Shown here: piece by piece, positions 19,312-29,634 of the stretch
How positions within the stretch are numbered: position 1 is the first letter of the stretch
Layout: each line of letters starts with the position of its first letter
Assembly (NCBI GenBank): GCA_025506515.1
Contig: CM046458.1
Coordinates: forward strand, 47,281,390-47,345,389
DNA length: 64,000 bases
From: Flaveria trinervia
Taxonomy: Eukaryota > Streptophyta > Magnoliopsida > Asterales > Asteraceae
Direction of reading: 5' to 3'
Position numbers and translations under genes: made by a program
Notes under the pieces: model-generated
Told to the model about the DNA's origin: nothing
The model's input: the letters and a program-made list of their open reading frames with translations, nothing else
The model's database searches: none

Positions 19312-22300
19312 CTAAGTGTGGAAGGGAACTCTATCTTGGGGAAATGGACACAGAGTCTTATCCCAACCATGAAACCTAATTCCCATTGATGAGTCTGTAA
19401 GACTCTCTTGCATGGCCTCAAGGAGAACAACTTGTTCCTCCTTGGTGAGTTCTTCTGCTTCTCCCACAAAGAAGAACTCAGGGCCATAATATTCAGACAG
19501 ATACCTTACTGTCTTCCCATTCTTTAACTCAACAGTTGTGATCTCTCTGTATGCGAATTCATCTAGATGAGAACCTTCTAACAACAACTGGAGTTCACTC
19601 TTTTGAAGATCTTCAAGTCTCTTGTATAACAGCCGCTTCTTGATCATTTTGTTCTCAAGTAGAGATTGAGGGGTTGTCTTTGAGTTGTGTGCTCTCTTGA
19701 ATTCTTCTATAATCTCCTAGGGTGAGACTACCATAGCCAACATAATTGCAGCATTCAAAGTCTTTTTTACTTGGCCATGATATCAACTTGGTATGTTCTT
19801 CTTGTGTATTCTGGAACTTACCCTGGGGTTTGGCCAAATCCTCACTCTTTCTCTTTGATGTTGGAATGTATGCCTAAGAGTGTACAACCTCAGAGCTTGT
19901 TTCTTCATTTCTTGAATGGATGAGGACTGAGGGAAGTCCTTGTCAACCATTTTGAGAAATTGCTCATCATGCTGCTTCTGTTGTTCTACTTCTTCAATCT
20001 TCACTTTCACCATTTGCATTTGCAAGTCAGGTGTGATCATCTGTTGACTTCTGGGCTTAGGTGTTTTAAGTTTGAGAACAGCAGAGATTGGCAGACTATC
20101 TTCATTCTCATCCTCTTCTTCTTCTTCTTCTACCCTCAACACCCTTCTCCTCCTTCTGGGTGTATCACTGGGTGTGGTTTGAGATGGTTTTTAGGGGTAA
20201 TGGAATTGGTTTTGTGGGTTGAGTTGTAGGTGGTTTTGGTTTAGGGATAGAATTGGCAGATTTTAGAGATGATTGCTTTGAGGGTTGTTTTTGAGTGGGA
20301 GTATGAGAAGGCTGATCTAGAAATTTAGTGGTGAGTTTGGATTTTGAGAGCTTTGCCATCTTAGTTCTCTTCCCAGCACCTGCTTCATCCAGTGCTTCGA
20401 TGATCAACCCTTTGTTGTAGCTTCCAGCCGAACAGATTTTCTTGGTTATTTCCAAGATACTGTCTCTGGACCAAGACTTCATCTCTATCAATGATCTTCC
20501 TAGATAATTGGCAATAAACCTGATCATAATCTCCAACCTTTCCATATCCATCACACTGTAACTAGCCCATCTTGCTTGAATTTCATTTATCTCCAGCCTT
20601 CTGATCTCAACATCTAATGTAGCTATGTCATGACCCTGTCTGAAGAGCTGATCTATTATTTTGTCCATAGATCTGCTGTGAGCTTCATCAGCTTCTTTGA
20701 CTAGATCTTCTAAGGACTTTTCTCCATCAGACTTTGACTCAGCACTTCTCTTCCTTTTGTAAGTGATCAGCTGATCTTTCTGCTCTTTGTCTGTGCTCAG
20801 CTCTTGCACTGTGATCAGCTATTTCTCTGAGATCAGTTCTTGTTCTTTCTCCAACTCCTTTTCTTTTTCAGGTTCTTTCTCACCTTCTACTCTCTTCCTT
20901 TTCCTTTCTTTCACTGCCTTAGACTTAGTAGTCTCCCCCTTTTTGGGTGCATTGGGATCAGGGGCTTGAAAGGCAGAAAGTGACTTGTGAACAACATCAC
21001 CAAGGAGTGTTTGGAAATTTGAGGAGATCCTCTCATCAATGGCTTTATATACTATCTTAGTGATGATGGGAGTGATGAGAGATAAGGAGCTTTGAAAGGT
21101 TGCAACCATCTGCTCAGATGGGTTCTGTCCCTGAGAGGTGGTGCCAAAAGCAGTGGCTGGTGGCTTAGTTAAGTGTAGTGGCTGTGTGTTTGGTGAACCT
21201 TCAAATGAAGGTGCCATCTGTGGGTTTATTAGGGAAGATGGACTTTTATCCTGAGACATTTTGGCTAGCAGTTCTTGAGTCTGCTCACCTCAGTCTCTAG
21301 GATTGTGTTATGGGCTAAGACATCAAAGAAAAAGCCCAGGTCATCATCAGTCTTTGCTGAATCGTCTGACCTCCTGATTAAATCGGGATGTACATGCCCT
21401 GAGTGTATATCAGTATATGCATGTGCCCCTTGTTCTTGGTTCTGGGGACTTCCTACCTTTGGACTTTGTCTTTCATTGGTAGTTGCCTCTGGTGAGGTCT
21501 TATATATGTTACCAACTTCATCATGTTCATTTGCTGAATTAGTAGAAGTGGCAACCTGACCAGATGTTCTAACCTCCTCTTCTACACTTGGAGATTGAAC
21601 ATTATAACCCCTGTGATGTGGGTTATCAGCAGCATTTTGGTCCTCCCCCTCAATCGTTGAGGTATTCCCAGGGTTAATTGGTGTTTAGGGAGGGGTGAGG
21701 AATGCAGCTGACTCAGCACTTTAGCAACTATAAGGGTTGGGCTTTGAGGGGTGGTTGCATTTGGAGATTGGTCAGAAGCAAATTGCACCCAGGGTGAGAG
21801 ATGCTCTTCAATGGTAACCTTCTCAACTGAGATAGGTGCTAGTAATGTGGTATCCCTAAATTTGGTTGCAACAGGATCCTGTGGAGAGGATACCTGTGCG
21901 GTTTCAGCTGGTTGAGTCTCTGACATGACTGGGGGGTTAGAACCAGTATGTGTTTCCTGTATTGGTGGTATAGGGGCATCCACAGGGGACTCATCTCCCT
22001 GAGTAGCCATTTTGGGCTTTTGGGGTTTGGGTCTGGTGGGGACTTTGGATCTGGAGGTGTAGGCTGTGGGTTCCCTCTGCTTGGTTTGAGCAGCCGGGCA
22101 GCCCCTTTAAGAGTAGGGTCAGAGTTATGCCTGGAGTATACCTCAGCTAAAACAGCTGGAGCAGGGACTCCAAGACCAACAAGGCCTTTAGATTTTAATT
22201 GATTTAAAATTATGGCCATCAGAAACTTGGGATATAGTAGCCATCTATTTGTCATAGGTTTCTAAGCCAAATCCTTAAGTTCCATAAACACTATCTTAGA

Positions 22301-22825
22301 AAAATTTAGAGTTTGTCGTTCAAAGATAGAGTACAATACCTGTTGCCATCTTGAGGACATCTGATCCCATGAAGATGTCTTTGGAGCAAGGCAGACATTC
22401 ACCATGTGGAAGATAAGTCTTTCAGCATCATGGAAGTGCTTTTTGAGAATGGTTGTAGCACTTAAGTCTCCTTCATACCCGTTGTTGATGAAAGACATAT
22501 CAATGGTGCCTTTCGGGTATTCTATAATACAGGTGGCATCATGCAAATTTAGGGTTTTGTGAATGATGTCAGGGGTGATTACCACCTGTTTCTGGTTGAC
22601 CAACGACTGGAGAGTGATTTGACTATCATTTTCACTAGTTGTTACAGAGACGTTGGTCCAGAATTTGTTTAAGGAATCGGGGTATATGGTAGGATTCAAA
22701 AGAAAGGTGGTTCTGTATTAGGAATCCACCATAAGATCGATGGCATTATCAAATTTGTTCCAAAAGGCCGATTTCGAAAGGTAGGCAACACAGTTGTGTC
22801 TGGGTTTGAGTTTCATTATCGCCAT
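19312..22825 (-). pseudogene. Env-like third ORF of copia-2, frameshifted
   Basis: The same extra ORF as 9471-12793. The ATG at 22825 (MAIMKLKPRHNCVAYL) is 58 nt downstream of TATAAATA. An in-frame TAA lies near 22717. The N-terminal domain continues at 22262-22699 with NPTIYPDSLNKFWTNVS and HDAERLIFHMVNVCLAP. The Pro/Ser-rich middle is at 21582-22255, and helical or charged segments are at 20819-21259. A well-kept block at 20165-20809 includes RLEIMIRFIANYLGRSL and ICSAGSYNKGLIIEALDEAG. The acidic and C-terminal domains are split over 19312-20142. Function is unknown. Conservation of the N- and C-terminal domains in three copies argues for past selection. Confidence 0.75.
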
Positions 22826-22882
22826 TGTTGAGAGAGAAAAGGATAGAAAACGACTAATGAAACGTTTGGCTATAAGTGCGGG

Positions 22883-22890
22883 TATTTATA
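22883..22890 (-). promoter_or_regulatory. TATA-like box upstream of the env-like ORF of copia-2
   Basis: TATAAATA on the minus strand, 58 nt before the ATG and followed by a TTTTCTCTCTC leader. It corresponds to TTTAAATA at 9389-9396 in copia-1. Confidence 0.45.
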
Positions 22891-22909
22891 GGTTAAGAAA
22901 AGGCTGAAA

Positions 22910-23420
22910 AGAAAACGGCTGAAAGTGTTGGTGTTGTCAGCAGTTGTATGAAAACAACTGAAGACTTGGTTTTAACTATCAGAAATTTGAAAACAACTGA
23001 CGACTTGGTTTTGGTCATCAGTAGTTATAAAACTACTGAAAACCTTGGTTTTGTCTTCAGGTGTAGGAAAAAACTGAGGACTTGGTGTTAGTCATCAGTA
23101 GTTGTGAAACTACTAAAGACATGGTTTTGTCATCAGTTATTTAAGGTGAAACAGCAGTTTGTGGAAACGATTGAAGAGAAAATTCTCATCAGTAGTTTTC
23201 GTCAATTCTTAGCTTTTCAGTTATTTCATACTGTCCTCAACACTTACTCATCAGACTTTTTAGCTGTTTTTAGTTGTTTCATAGGATATCAGTACTTATC
23301 TGTTTTTACTAACTTCAATAGTTGTAACTACATCAGTAGTTGTAACTGCATCAGTTTCTTTTAACAGAAAGTACAATACTTTTTAAGTAATTTAGTCTTC
23401 AGTGGTTATGAAACCAACTA
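22910..23420 (-). repeat. Palindrome-rich spacer of copia-2
   Basis: The decayed counterpart of 8700-9385. TCATCAGTAGTTATAAAACTACTGA near 23015-23040 and several GTTGTGAAACTACT-type units recur, with similar spacing of roughly 36-40 bp between units. It separates RNase H from the env-like ORF. An apparent + strand open frame through it is not a gene. Confidence 0.6.
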
Positions 23421-24900
23421 AGAATAAAACTTATCAATACTTATTTGTGACATGTTTATTAATGGTCATGAGTACTTGTTTACTGAGAGCATCAGGAGTT
23501 GTCACTTATTCTAGCTACAGCATACCAAGCCTTAACACAAGGTTTTGGAAAGTTGAACTGTCCAAATGCTTAGTAAATATATCTGCAAGCTCATCAGCAC
23601 TTGGCACAAACTTTGGATCAATCAGACCTTTTTCAAAACAATCCCTAATAAAATGGTGTCTGATCTCTATATGCTTGGTCCTAGAATGTTGGACTGGATT
23701 CTTGACAATACACAGAGCTGAATCACTATCCATTAACAATGGAGTCTTAGTCTCTGTAATGCCATAATCCAATAATTGGTTCTGAAGCCAGAGTACCTGA
23801 GATGTACAACTTGCAGCAGCAATGTACTCTGCATCAGTAGTGGATGTAGCAACAGATGTTTGTTTCTTACTCTGCCAAGAAATCAAACAGTTGCCTAGGA
23901 ATTGACTTCCACCAGAAGTTGACTTTCTGGTTAACTTACACCCTGCATAGTCACTATCAGAAAAAGCAACTAATTTGCAAGAGTGTCCAGTGGAATACTA
24001 AAGACCTAGAGATTGTGTACCTTGCAAATATCTAAAGATCCTCTTGACTGCAATCAAATGAGACTCTTTAGGAGCAGCCTGAAATCTAGCACAAACACAA
24101 GTTGCAAACATAATATCTGGTCTAGAAGCTGTTAAGTACATCAAGGACCCAATCATACATCTGTAAAGTGTTTCATCAACAGCTTTACCTTTTTGATCTA
24201 CATCCAGTTGTGTGGTGTTGCACATGGGAGTAGAACAGGGCTTACAGTTTTGTAAATCATACTTATTCAAAAGATTTTTTGTATATTTTGACTGATGAAT
24301 GAAGGTTCCATCAGCCTTTTGTTTGATTTGCAAGCCTAGAAAGAACTGTAATTCTCCCATTGCACTCATTTCAAACTTTTGTTTCATTAAATTTGTAAAA
24401 TCATCACACAACTGGGGATCAGAGGATGAAAAAGTTATATCATCAACATAAATTTGAACAAGTAGCTTATGCTGATCCACTTTCTTAATAAACAAAGTTT
24501 TATCTATGGAACCTCTAGTGAAATTATTTTGAAGAAGAAAATTTGAAAGTGTTTCATACCAGGCTCTAGGAGCTTGCTTCAACCCGTAAAGAGCCTTATC
24601 AAGTTTATACACCCAATCAGGATGTTTATTGTCCTCAAAACCTGGTGGTTGACACACATAAACCTCTTCTTTCATTTTTTAATATAAAAAAGCACTTTTG
24701 ACATCCATTTGAAAAACTTTAAGATTGTGGAATGCAGCATAGGCTAAGAACAATCTAATTGTCTCCAGTCTGGCTACAGGGGCAAAGGTTTCATCATAAT
24801 CAATACTTTCTTCTTGTGAAAACCCCTATACAACCAGTATAGCCTTGTTCTTGACATTAAGCCCATTTACATCAGTTTTATTCCTAAACACCATTTAGTG
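23421..24900 (-). pseudogene. pol: Reverse transcriptase and RNase H of copia-2
   Basis: The RT frame 23998-24675 carries EEVYVCQPPGFEDNKHP, KALYGLKQAPRAWY, the intact catalytic box LLVQIYVDDITFSSSDP and ELQFFLGLQI. The N-terminal RT part (24676-24900) is out of frame. RNase H (23515-23886) has SWQSKKQTSVATSTTDAEY, where the usual A-E-A-E-Y reads T-D-A-E-Y, and ADELADIFTKHLD. A stop near 24000 separates the two. This is the best-kept copia RT in the window and has an intact Y-V-D-D. Confidence 0.88.
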
Positions 24901-26834
24901 CCTATTGCACACTTACCTGGGGGTAGAGGAACCAATTCCCACACTTGCTGCTTTTTGAACTGAAGTAGCTCAAGCTGCATGGCTTCAACCCATCCATTGT
25001 CTCTTAAAGCAACATGATAGTTCTTTGGCTCTAGCTGACTGATGAAGAGAGCATAGAAGCAGAAGTTGGACAATTGACTTCTGGTTGAGACACCAGCATT
25101 GATATAACCAATGATTTGAGACATAGGGTGATTCTTCAGCTCTTGGTACACTATAAGATCAGTGCAAGTGTTTGTAGCAGGTTCAGCAGCAACAGATGTT
25201 GATCCAGACTCTTGAAACCAAGTATGAGATGGCAATTCAAATGATGTAGAGGAGTCAGAAATCTCATCAGCATTTGTTGTGGATGGAGCTACTAAAGCTA
25301 CAGGAACATCAAGTTTAGTAGACTCAGGCAGTTGATCACTAAACTTGAAAAGGTGAGTACTGATATCATCATCATCTTCAGTACCACCAGGTGGAAGACT
25401 TGCTGCAGAAGATTTATTCACATGATCTGCAACAACTGGAGGTTGATAAGGAACATATTGCAATATATCCAGATCAAACAACTCCATAGGGTTTTGTGGA
25501 ATTTTATCCTTAGGAGATTCATTTAACTTCACATGCAACGTTTCTTCAACTATCTTTGTTCTGCAGTTGAAGACTCTGTAAGCCTTGCATGTGGATGAGT
25601 ATCCTACAAAATACCCTGCATCCACCTTAGGATCAAAATTGTGGAGTTGATCCTTTGTGTTGAGAATGAAACAAGGACACCCAAAAGCTTTGAAGAATGA
25701 AATTAGAGGAGCCAAATGATGTAGAACTTCATATGGAGTCTTCATCAACCTCTGATTTACTAAAACTCTATTCTACACATAGCAAGCTGTGTTGACAGCT
25801 TCAGCCCAAAAGGTCAATGGCAAACTAGAGTCAGCCAACATAGACCTTGCAGCTTCAATTAGGGTCCTATTCTTTCTTTCCACTACTCCATTTTGTTCTG
25901 GAGTCCTTGGGATGCTAAACTGCCTCTTGATTCCCTTTGAGAGATAAAAATCATCAAGTGTATGGTTTCTGAATTATGTTCCATTATCACTCCTTATACA
26001 CTTGACTGATAGAGAATGCTGCTTCTCAACATACAACACAAAGTTTATAATCGTCTGAGCATCCTCATCCTTTGAATGCAAGAAGAAAGTCCGTACAAAT
26101 CTAGAGTAATCATCCATAATTACCAGACAGTATTTCTTCTTTTCCATGCTCATCACTCTCATAGGACCAAATAGATCCATGTGCAGTAACTGCAAGCAGG
26201 CAGTGAACTTAGGTTCTTCAATAGGAGGGAATGAGACTTTGTGTTGTTTTCCTTTCAAACCAGCAGTGCAGGTTTCATCACAGTGGAACTCCTTTATTGG
26301 TAGACCTCTCATTAAACTATTGTGGATCAGCTGATTCATGTTTTTGAGATTTACATGACCCAACCTTCTGTGCCACAGTTTAGATTCCTGAGGAGAGGCT
26401 TTGGAGAACAGGCAAGGATGACCCTTCAAATCAATCTTCTTTGACAAATCCAGGGCATATACTCTTCCAATCCTGTTGGTCTTCAGGAGAGTATGTTCAT
26501 CCAATACCTTGTCAATCAGCCTCAAAACTATGGAAGACAGAATCCTGCAGTTCTGGCTTGTGAAAAGTGCAACATGCCCTTTATAACACATCTGACTGAC
26601 ACTCAGTAGATTATACTTGAGATTCTCCACATGGTTAACATCATCAAATCTGATTTCTCCATTAGACACATATCCGTTCCCGATGATGTAACCCTTAGCA
26701 TCATTTCCAAATGAAACAAATCCCTTCTTTCCTTGAGAGTAGTCATTAAGAAGAGAACTGCTCCCTGTCATATGCATAGATCCTCCACTTTCTACATACC
26801 AGATGCTTCCTTGGCATGGTGAAGAACCCTGCAT
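24867..26834 (-). pseudogene. pol: Protease and integrase of copia-2
   Basis: The protease region reads WYVESGGSMHMTG (D-S-G changed to E-S-G). GAG-pre-integrase follows with KLWHRRLGHVNLKNMN and CTAGLKGKQHK, so the HHCC zinc site is complete. The core shows HMDLFGP and CIRSDNGT, then a TAA at about 25974 in place of the Glu of SDNGTEF. A further TAG (25773-25775) replaces Gln in the YVQNRV stretch. The C-terminal part and serine-rich linker are open from 25748 to 24867. Confidence 0.85.
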
Positions 26835-26972
26835 TCATCACAAGGAACTAGTTAGGTTTTGAGACCGAAACCTTTTTGGTTTTGAGTCTGTTTTCATCAA
26901 CAGATTTAACCATAACTTTTTTCTCATAATTAACAGCTGATGAAGGTAGAGATGGTGCTGAAATGGATTCCT
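26829..26972 (-). pseudogene. gag: Gag remnant and gag/pol junction of copia-2
   Basis: About 120 bp of the gag C-terminus survive, ending VSVSKPN and TAG (26848-26850) within CTAACTAG. The AG acceptor-like dinucleotide follows at 26829-26830, in ATGCAG, and pol opens directly after it. Sequence identity to copia ends near 26972, where gypsy-2 RNase H begins on the other strand. Confidence 0.6.
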
Positions 26973-28720
26973 TGGATTTGGTAGCAGTGGTTTTTGCCCT
27001 AAAGATCTGGAGACATTACTTGTACGGTACCAGGTGCACTATCTACACCGATCACAAGAGTCTTCAACATATCTTCGAGCAAAAGGAGTTGAATATGAGG
27101 CAACGACGTTGGGTGGAACTACTAAACGACTATGATTGCGCTATCAAGTATCATCCGGGAAAGGCGAATGTGGTTGCTGATGCCTTAAGCCGGAAGGAAA
27201 CAGCTAAACCCAGATGGGTGCGAGCTTTACAGCTTACTATCAGTACCCCCCAAACGAGTTAAGGAGGCACAGATAGAAGCCTTAAAAGCGGAAAATGTTG
27301 GTTCTGAGTCGTTAAGGGGAATGGATAAACAATTGGTGGTGAAGGAGGATGGAATTCGATACTTCATGGATAGACTTTGGGTGCCTGTTTATGGAAATAT
27401 AAGGGATTTAGTTATGAGTGAGGCACACAAATCTAAGTATTCTATGCATCCTGGATCCGACAAGATGTACCATGACCTAAAGGCGCACTATTGGTGGCCT
27501 AACATGAAGGCGGATGTAGCTACGTATGTGAGCAAGTGTTTGACCTGCTCGAAAGTAAAGGTGGAATACCAAAAACCATCTGGACTATTGCAACAACCCG
27601 AGATACCAATGTGGAAATGGGAACAAATCTCTATTGATTTTATTACTAAATTACCCTGGAGTAATATTGGTTGTGACACGATATGGGTTATCGTGGATCA
27701 GTTGACAAAGTCTGCTCACTTCCTTGCAATTAAAGAAACGGATAAGATGGATAAATTAACCCGACTGTAGCTTAAAGAGATCGTTTCGAGACACAGTGTA
27801 CCAATCTCAATTATTTCTGATCGTGACGCTCGTTTCACGTCATACTTCTAGCAATCATTACAGAAATCTTTGGGTATATGATTAGATATGAGTACTGCTT
27901 ATCATCCACAGAAGGATGGTCAGAGTGAGCGTACCATACAAACGTTGGAGGAAATGCTACGTGCTTGTGTGATTGACTTCGGGAATAACTGGGAAATTCA
28001 CCTGCCGTGGGTAGAGTTTTATTATAACAACAGTTATCATACTATCATACAGGCAGCACCTTTCGAGGCGTTGTATGGGAGAAAATGTAGATCAACAGTT
28101 TGCTGGGTGGAAATTGGTGATAGTCAGCTAACAGGTCCCGAGCTAATTCATGAGACAACCGAGAAGATTGTGCAGATACGAAACCGTATGGCTACAGCGC
28201 GAGACAGACAAAAGAGTTATGCTGACAGGAGACGGAAACCTTTAGAGTTTCAGGTTGGTGACAAGGTTTTGTTGAAGGTCTCACCATGGAAAGGTGTAGT
28301 TCGGTTTGGTGAACGAGGGAAGCTAAATCTAAGGTACGTTGGACCATTTGAAATAGTGGAAAGAATAGGTCCAGTGGCCTATCGACTAGCCCTACCTGAT
28401 TCGCTAAGTGGAATCCATGATGTATTTCACGTGTCTAACCTAAAGAAGTGCTTAACTGATGAAACAATGGTCGTACCACTAGAACAAGTTCAAGTGGATG
28501 AACAATTGCGTTTTATTGAAGAACCAGTCGAGGTGATGGACCGTGAGGTGAAAACACTTAAGCAAAGCAAGATACCCATAGTCAAAATCCGTTGGAATTC
28601 GTGACGTGGACTGGAATTCACATGGGAACGAGAAGATCAAATGAAGCTTAAGTACCCTCAACTATTCGAAAAGACGATGCCAACAGACGAAGGTATTGAT
28701 TTAAATTCTGGGACGAAATT
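26972..28720 (+). pseudogene. pol: RNase H and integrase of gypsy-2
   Basis: Starts inside RNase H (LVAVVFALKIWRHYLYG, YTDHKSLQHIFEQKELNMR), then NVVADALSRK. A frameshift near 27260 precedes the integrase. Its zinc-binding region (SMHPGSDKMYHDLK, CLTCSKVK) and core ISIDFITKLP are at 27321-27770. Stops at about 27768 and 27849 interrupt the SDRDARF stretch. It reopens at 27888-28604 with AYHPQKDGQSERTIQTLEEM, containing the catalytic Glu, and the GPY/F-type RYVGPFEIVERIGPVAYRL. The C-terminal tail with a chromodomain-like end continues out of frame to about 28680. Confidence 0.85.
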
Positions 28721-28869
28721 TATTTCAACATGGGGATGATGTGATAACTCATCCAAAACTCACTCGATTTCGGTTTTTGTGTGCCAATACAATAGACCAG
28801 TGATGGAACACTCTCACCATGTAACGCAATTTTCGAGACGAAAATTCTTCCAACATGGGGATAATGTGA
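28710..28869 (+). repeat. Duplicated polypurine-tract region before the gypsy-2 LTR
   Basis: Two similar blocks about 125 bp apart, 28710-28744 and 28835-28869. Both read GACGAAA...CAACATGGGGAT(G/A)ATGTGA. Either can be the plus-strand primer site, followed by TGATAACTC or TGACATTCGG as LTR start. Confidence 0.6.
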
Positions 28870-29604
28870 CATTCGGTAATTTCCCGTTACCAAACTCCGT
28901 TAGTTCCGTTAAGTCTTCCATGCACGTGTCGTAAGCACACACTAGTTGTCGTTTAACGTTGGTGACCTAATAATAATTAACAATGTTAATTAATGATAAT
29001 CTAACTGACAATGTGATTATTGTATCATGCTTATGTGTTTGCGTGTTTTTAAATGCTAGTGTTTGCGTGTTTTTAAATGCTAATTAGGAATTAATCGCGT
29101 AACGTGAAAACGTGCCTATTAATTCGTATGTCTTGTGTTTTTATAAAGATAAAATATATAATGATTATCATTAGTTTATATCTTATATTATTAAGTTAAA
29201 AACACTTTACAAAGAGTTTAAAGTCTAATTTTTATAAAATACCAAAACACAAGGGTTTAAATGGTAAATATACAAATTAAATTAAACAAAACATCCCAAA
29301 CCCTAGCCCCACCCCCCATTCGGCCGCAACGACTCCTCAAACACCCTCACCATTGCGAATTCAACCAAGAACAAGCATCAAGGCATCGGATTTGTTCGAT
29401 TTCAAGGATTACAACAAGTTAGAATCATCAATTACAAGTTAACACACATTTAAAGGTTAGAAATTTTACAAGTTTTATGGGTTTCTTGTTATGGCTGAAC
29501 CCTAATTCGTGAATGGTTGTTCATGGTGTCGAAATTGATGTTGTTTGATGATGTTAGTATGTTAATTAGATAGTATACATGTTGTTTAATGTTGATTATT
29601 CATG
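28867..29604 (+). repeat. Gypsy-2 LTR, first part
   Basis: Begins TGACATTCGGTAATTTCCCG after a purine-rich tract. It is AT-rich with no reading frame and contains GCGTGTTTTTAAATGCTA twice in direct repeat (about 29042-29083). It is interrupted near 29605 by the truncated end of copia-3. Confidence 0.6.
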
Positions 29605-29611
29605 AATGAAC

Positions 29612-29634
29612 CTACAAACAAAAAGAACTAATTA
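29612..29634 (-). other. Gag stop with 3'-splice-site-like signal in copia-3
   Basis: The gag frame ends WVPYSN and TAG (29628-29630) within CTAATTAG, then a T-rich run and TTTGTAG with AG at 29612-29613. It matches the layouts at 5277-5304 and 26829-26855. The element is lost immediately beyond. Confidence 0.45.

Larger units (their letters stand above)
18387..26972 (-). mobile_element. Copia-2: Sirevirus-like copia element lacking 5' LTR and most of gag
   Basis: A minus-strand relative of copia-1. From the right it has a gag remnant, protease, integrase, RT, RNase H, palindrome-rich spacer, env-like ORF, polypurine tract and 3' LTR (18387-19169). The right end is fused at about 26972 to a + strand gypsy RNase H, so the 5' LTR, PBS and most of gag are gone. 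Its left neighbour (gypsy-1 LTR) differs from its right neighbour (gypsy-2 pol). A rearrangement or a second insertion, not simple nesting, is therefore needed. Confidence 0.85.
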
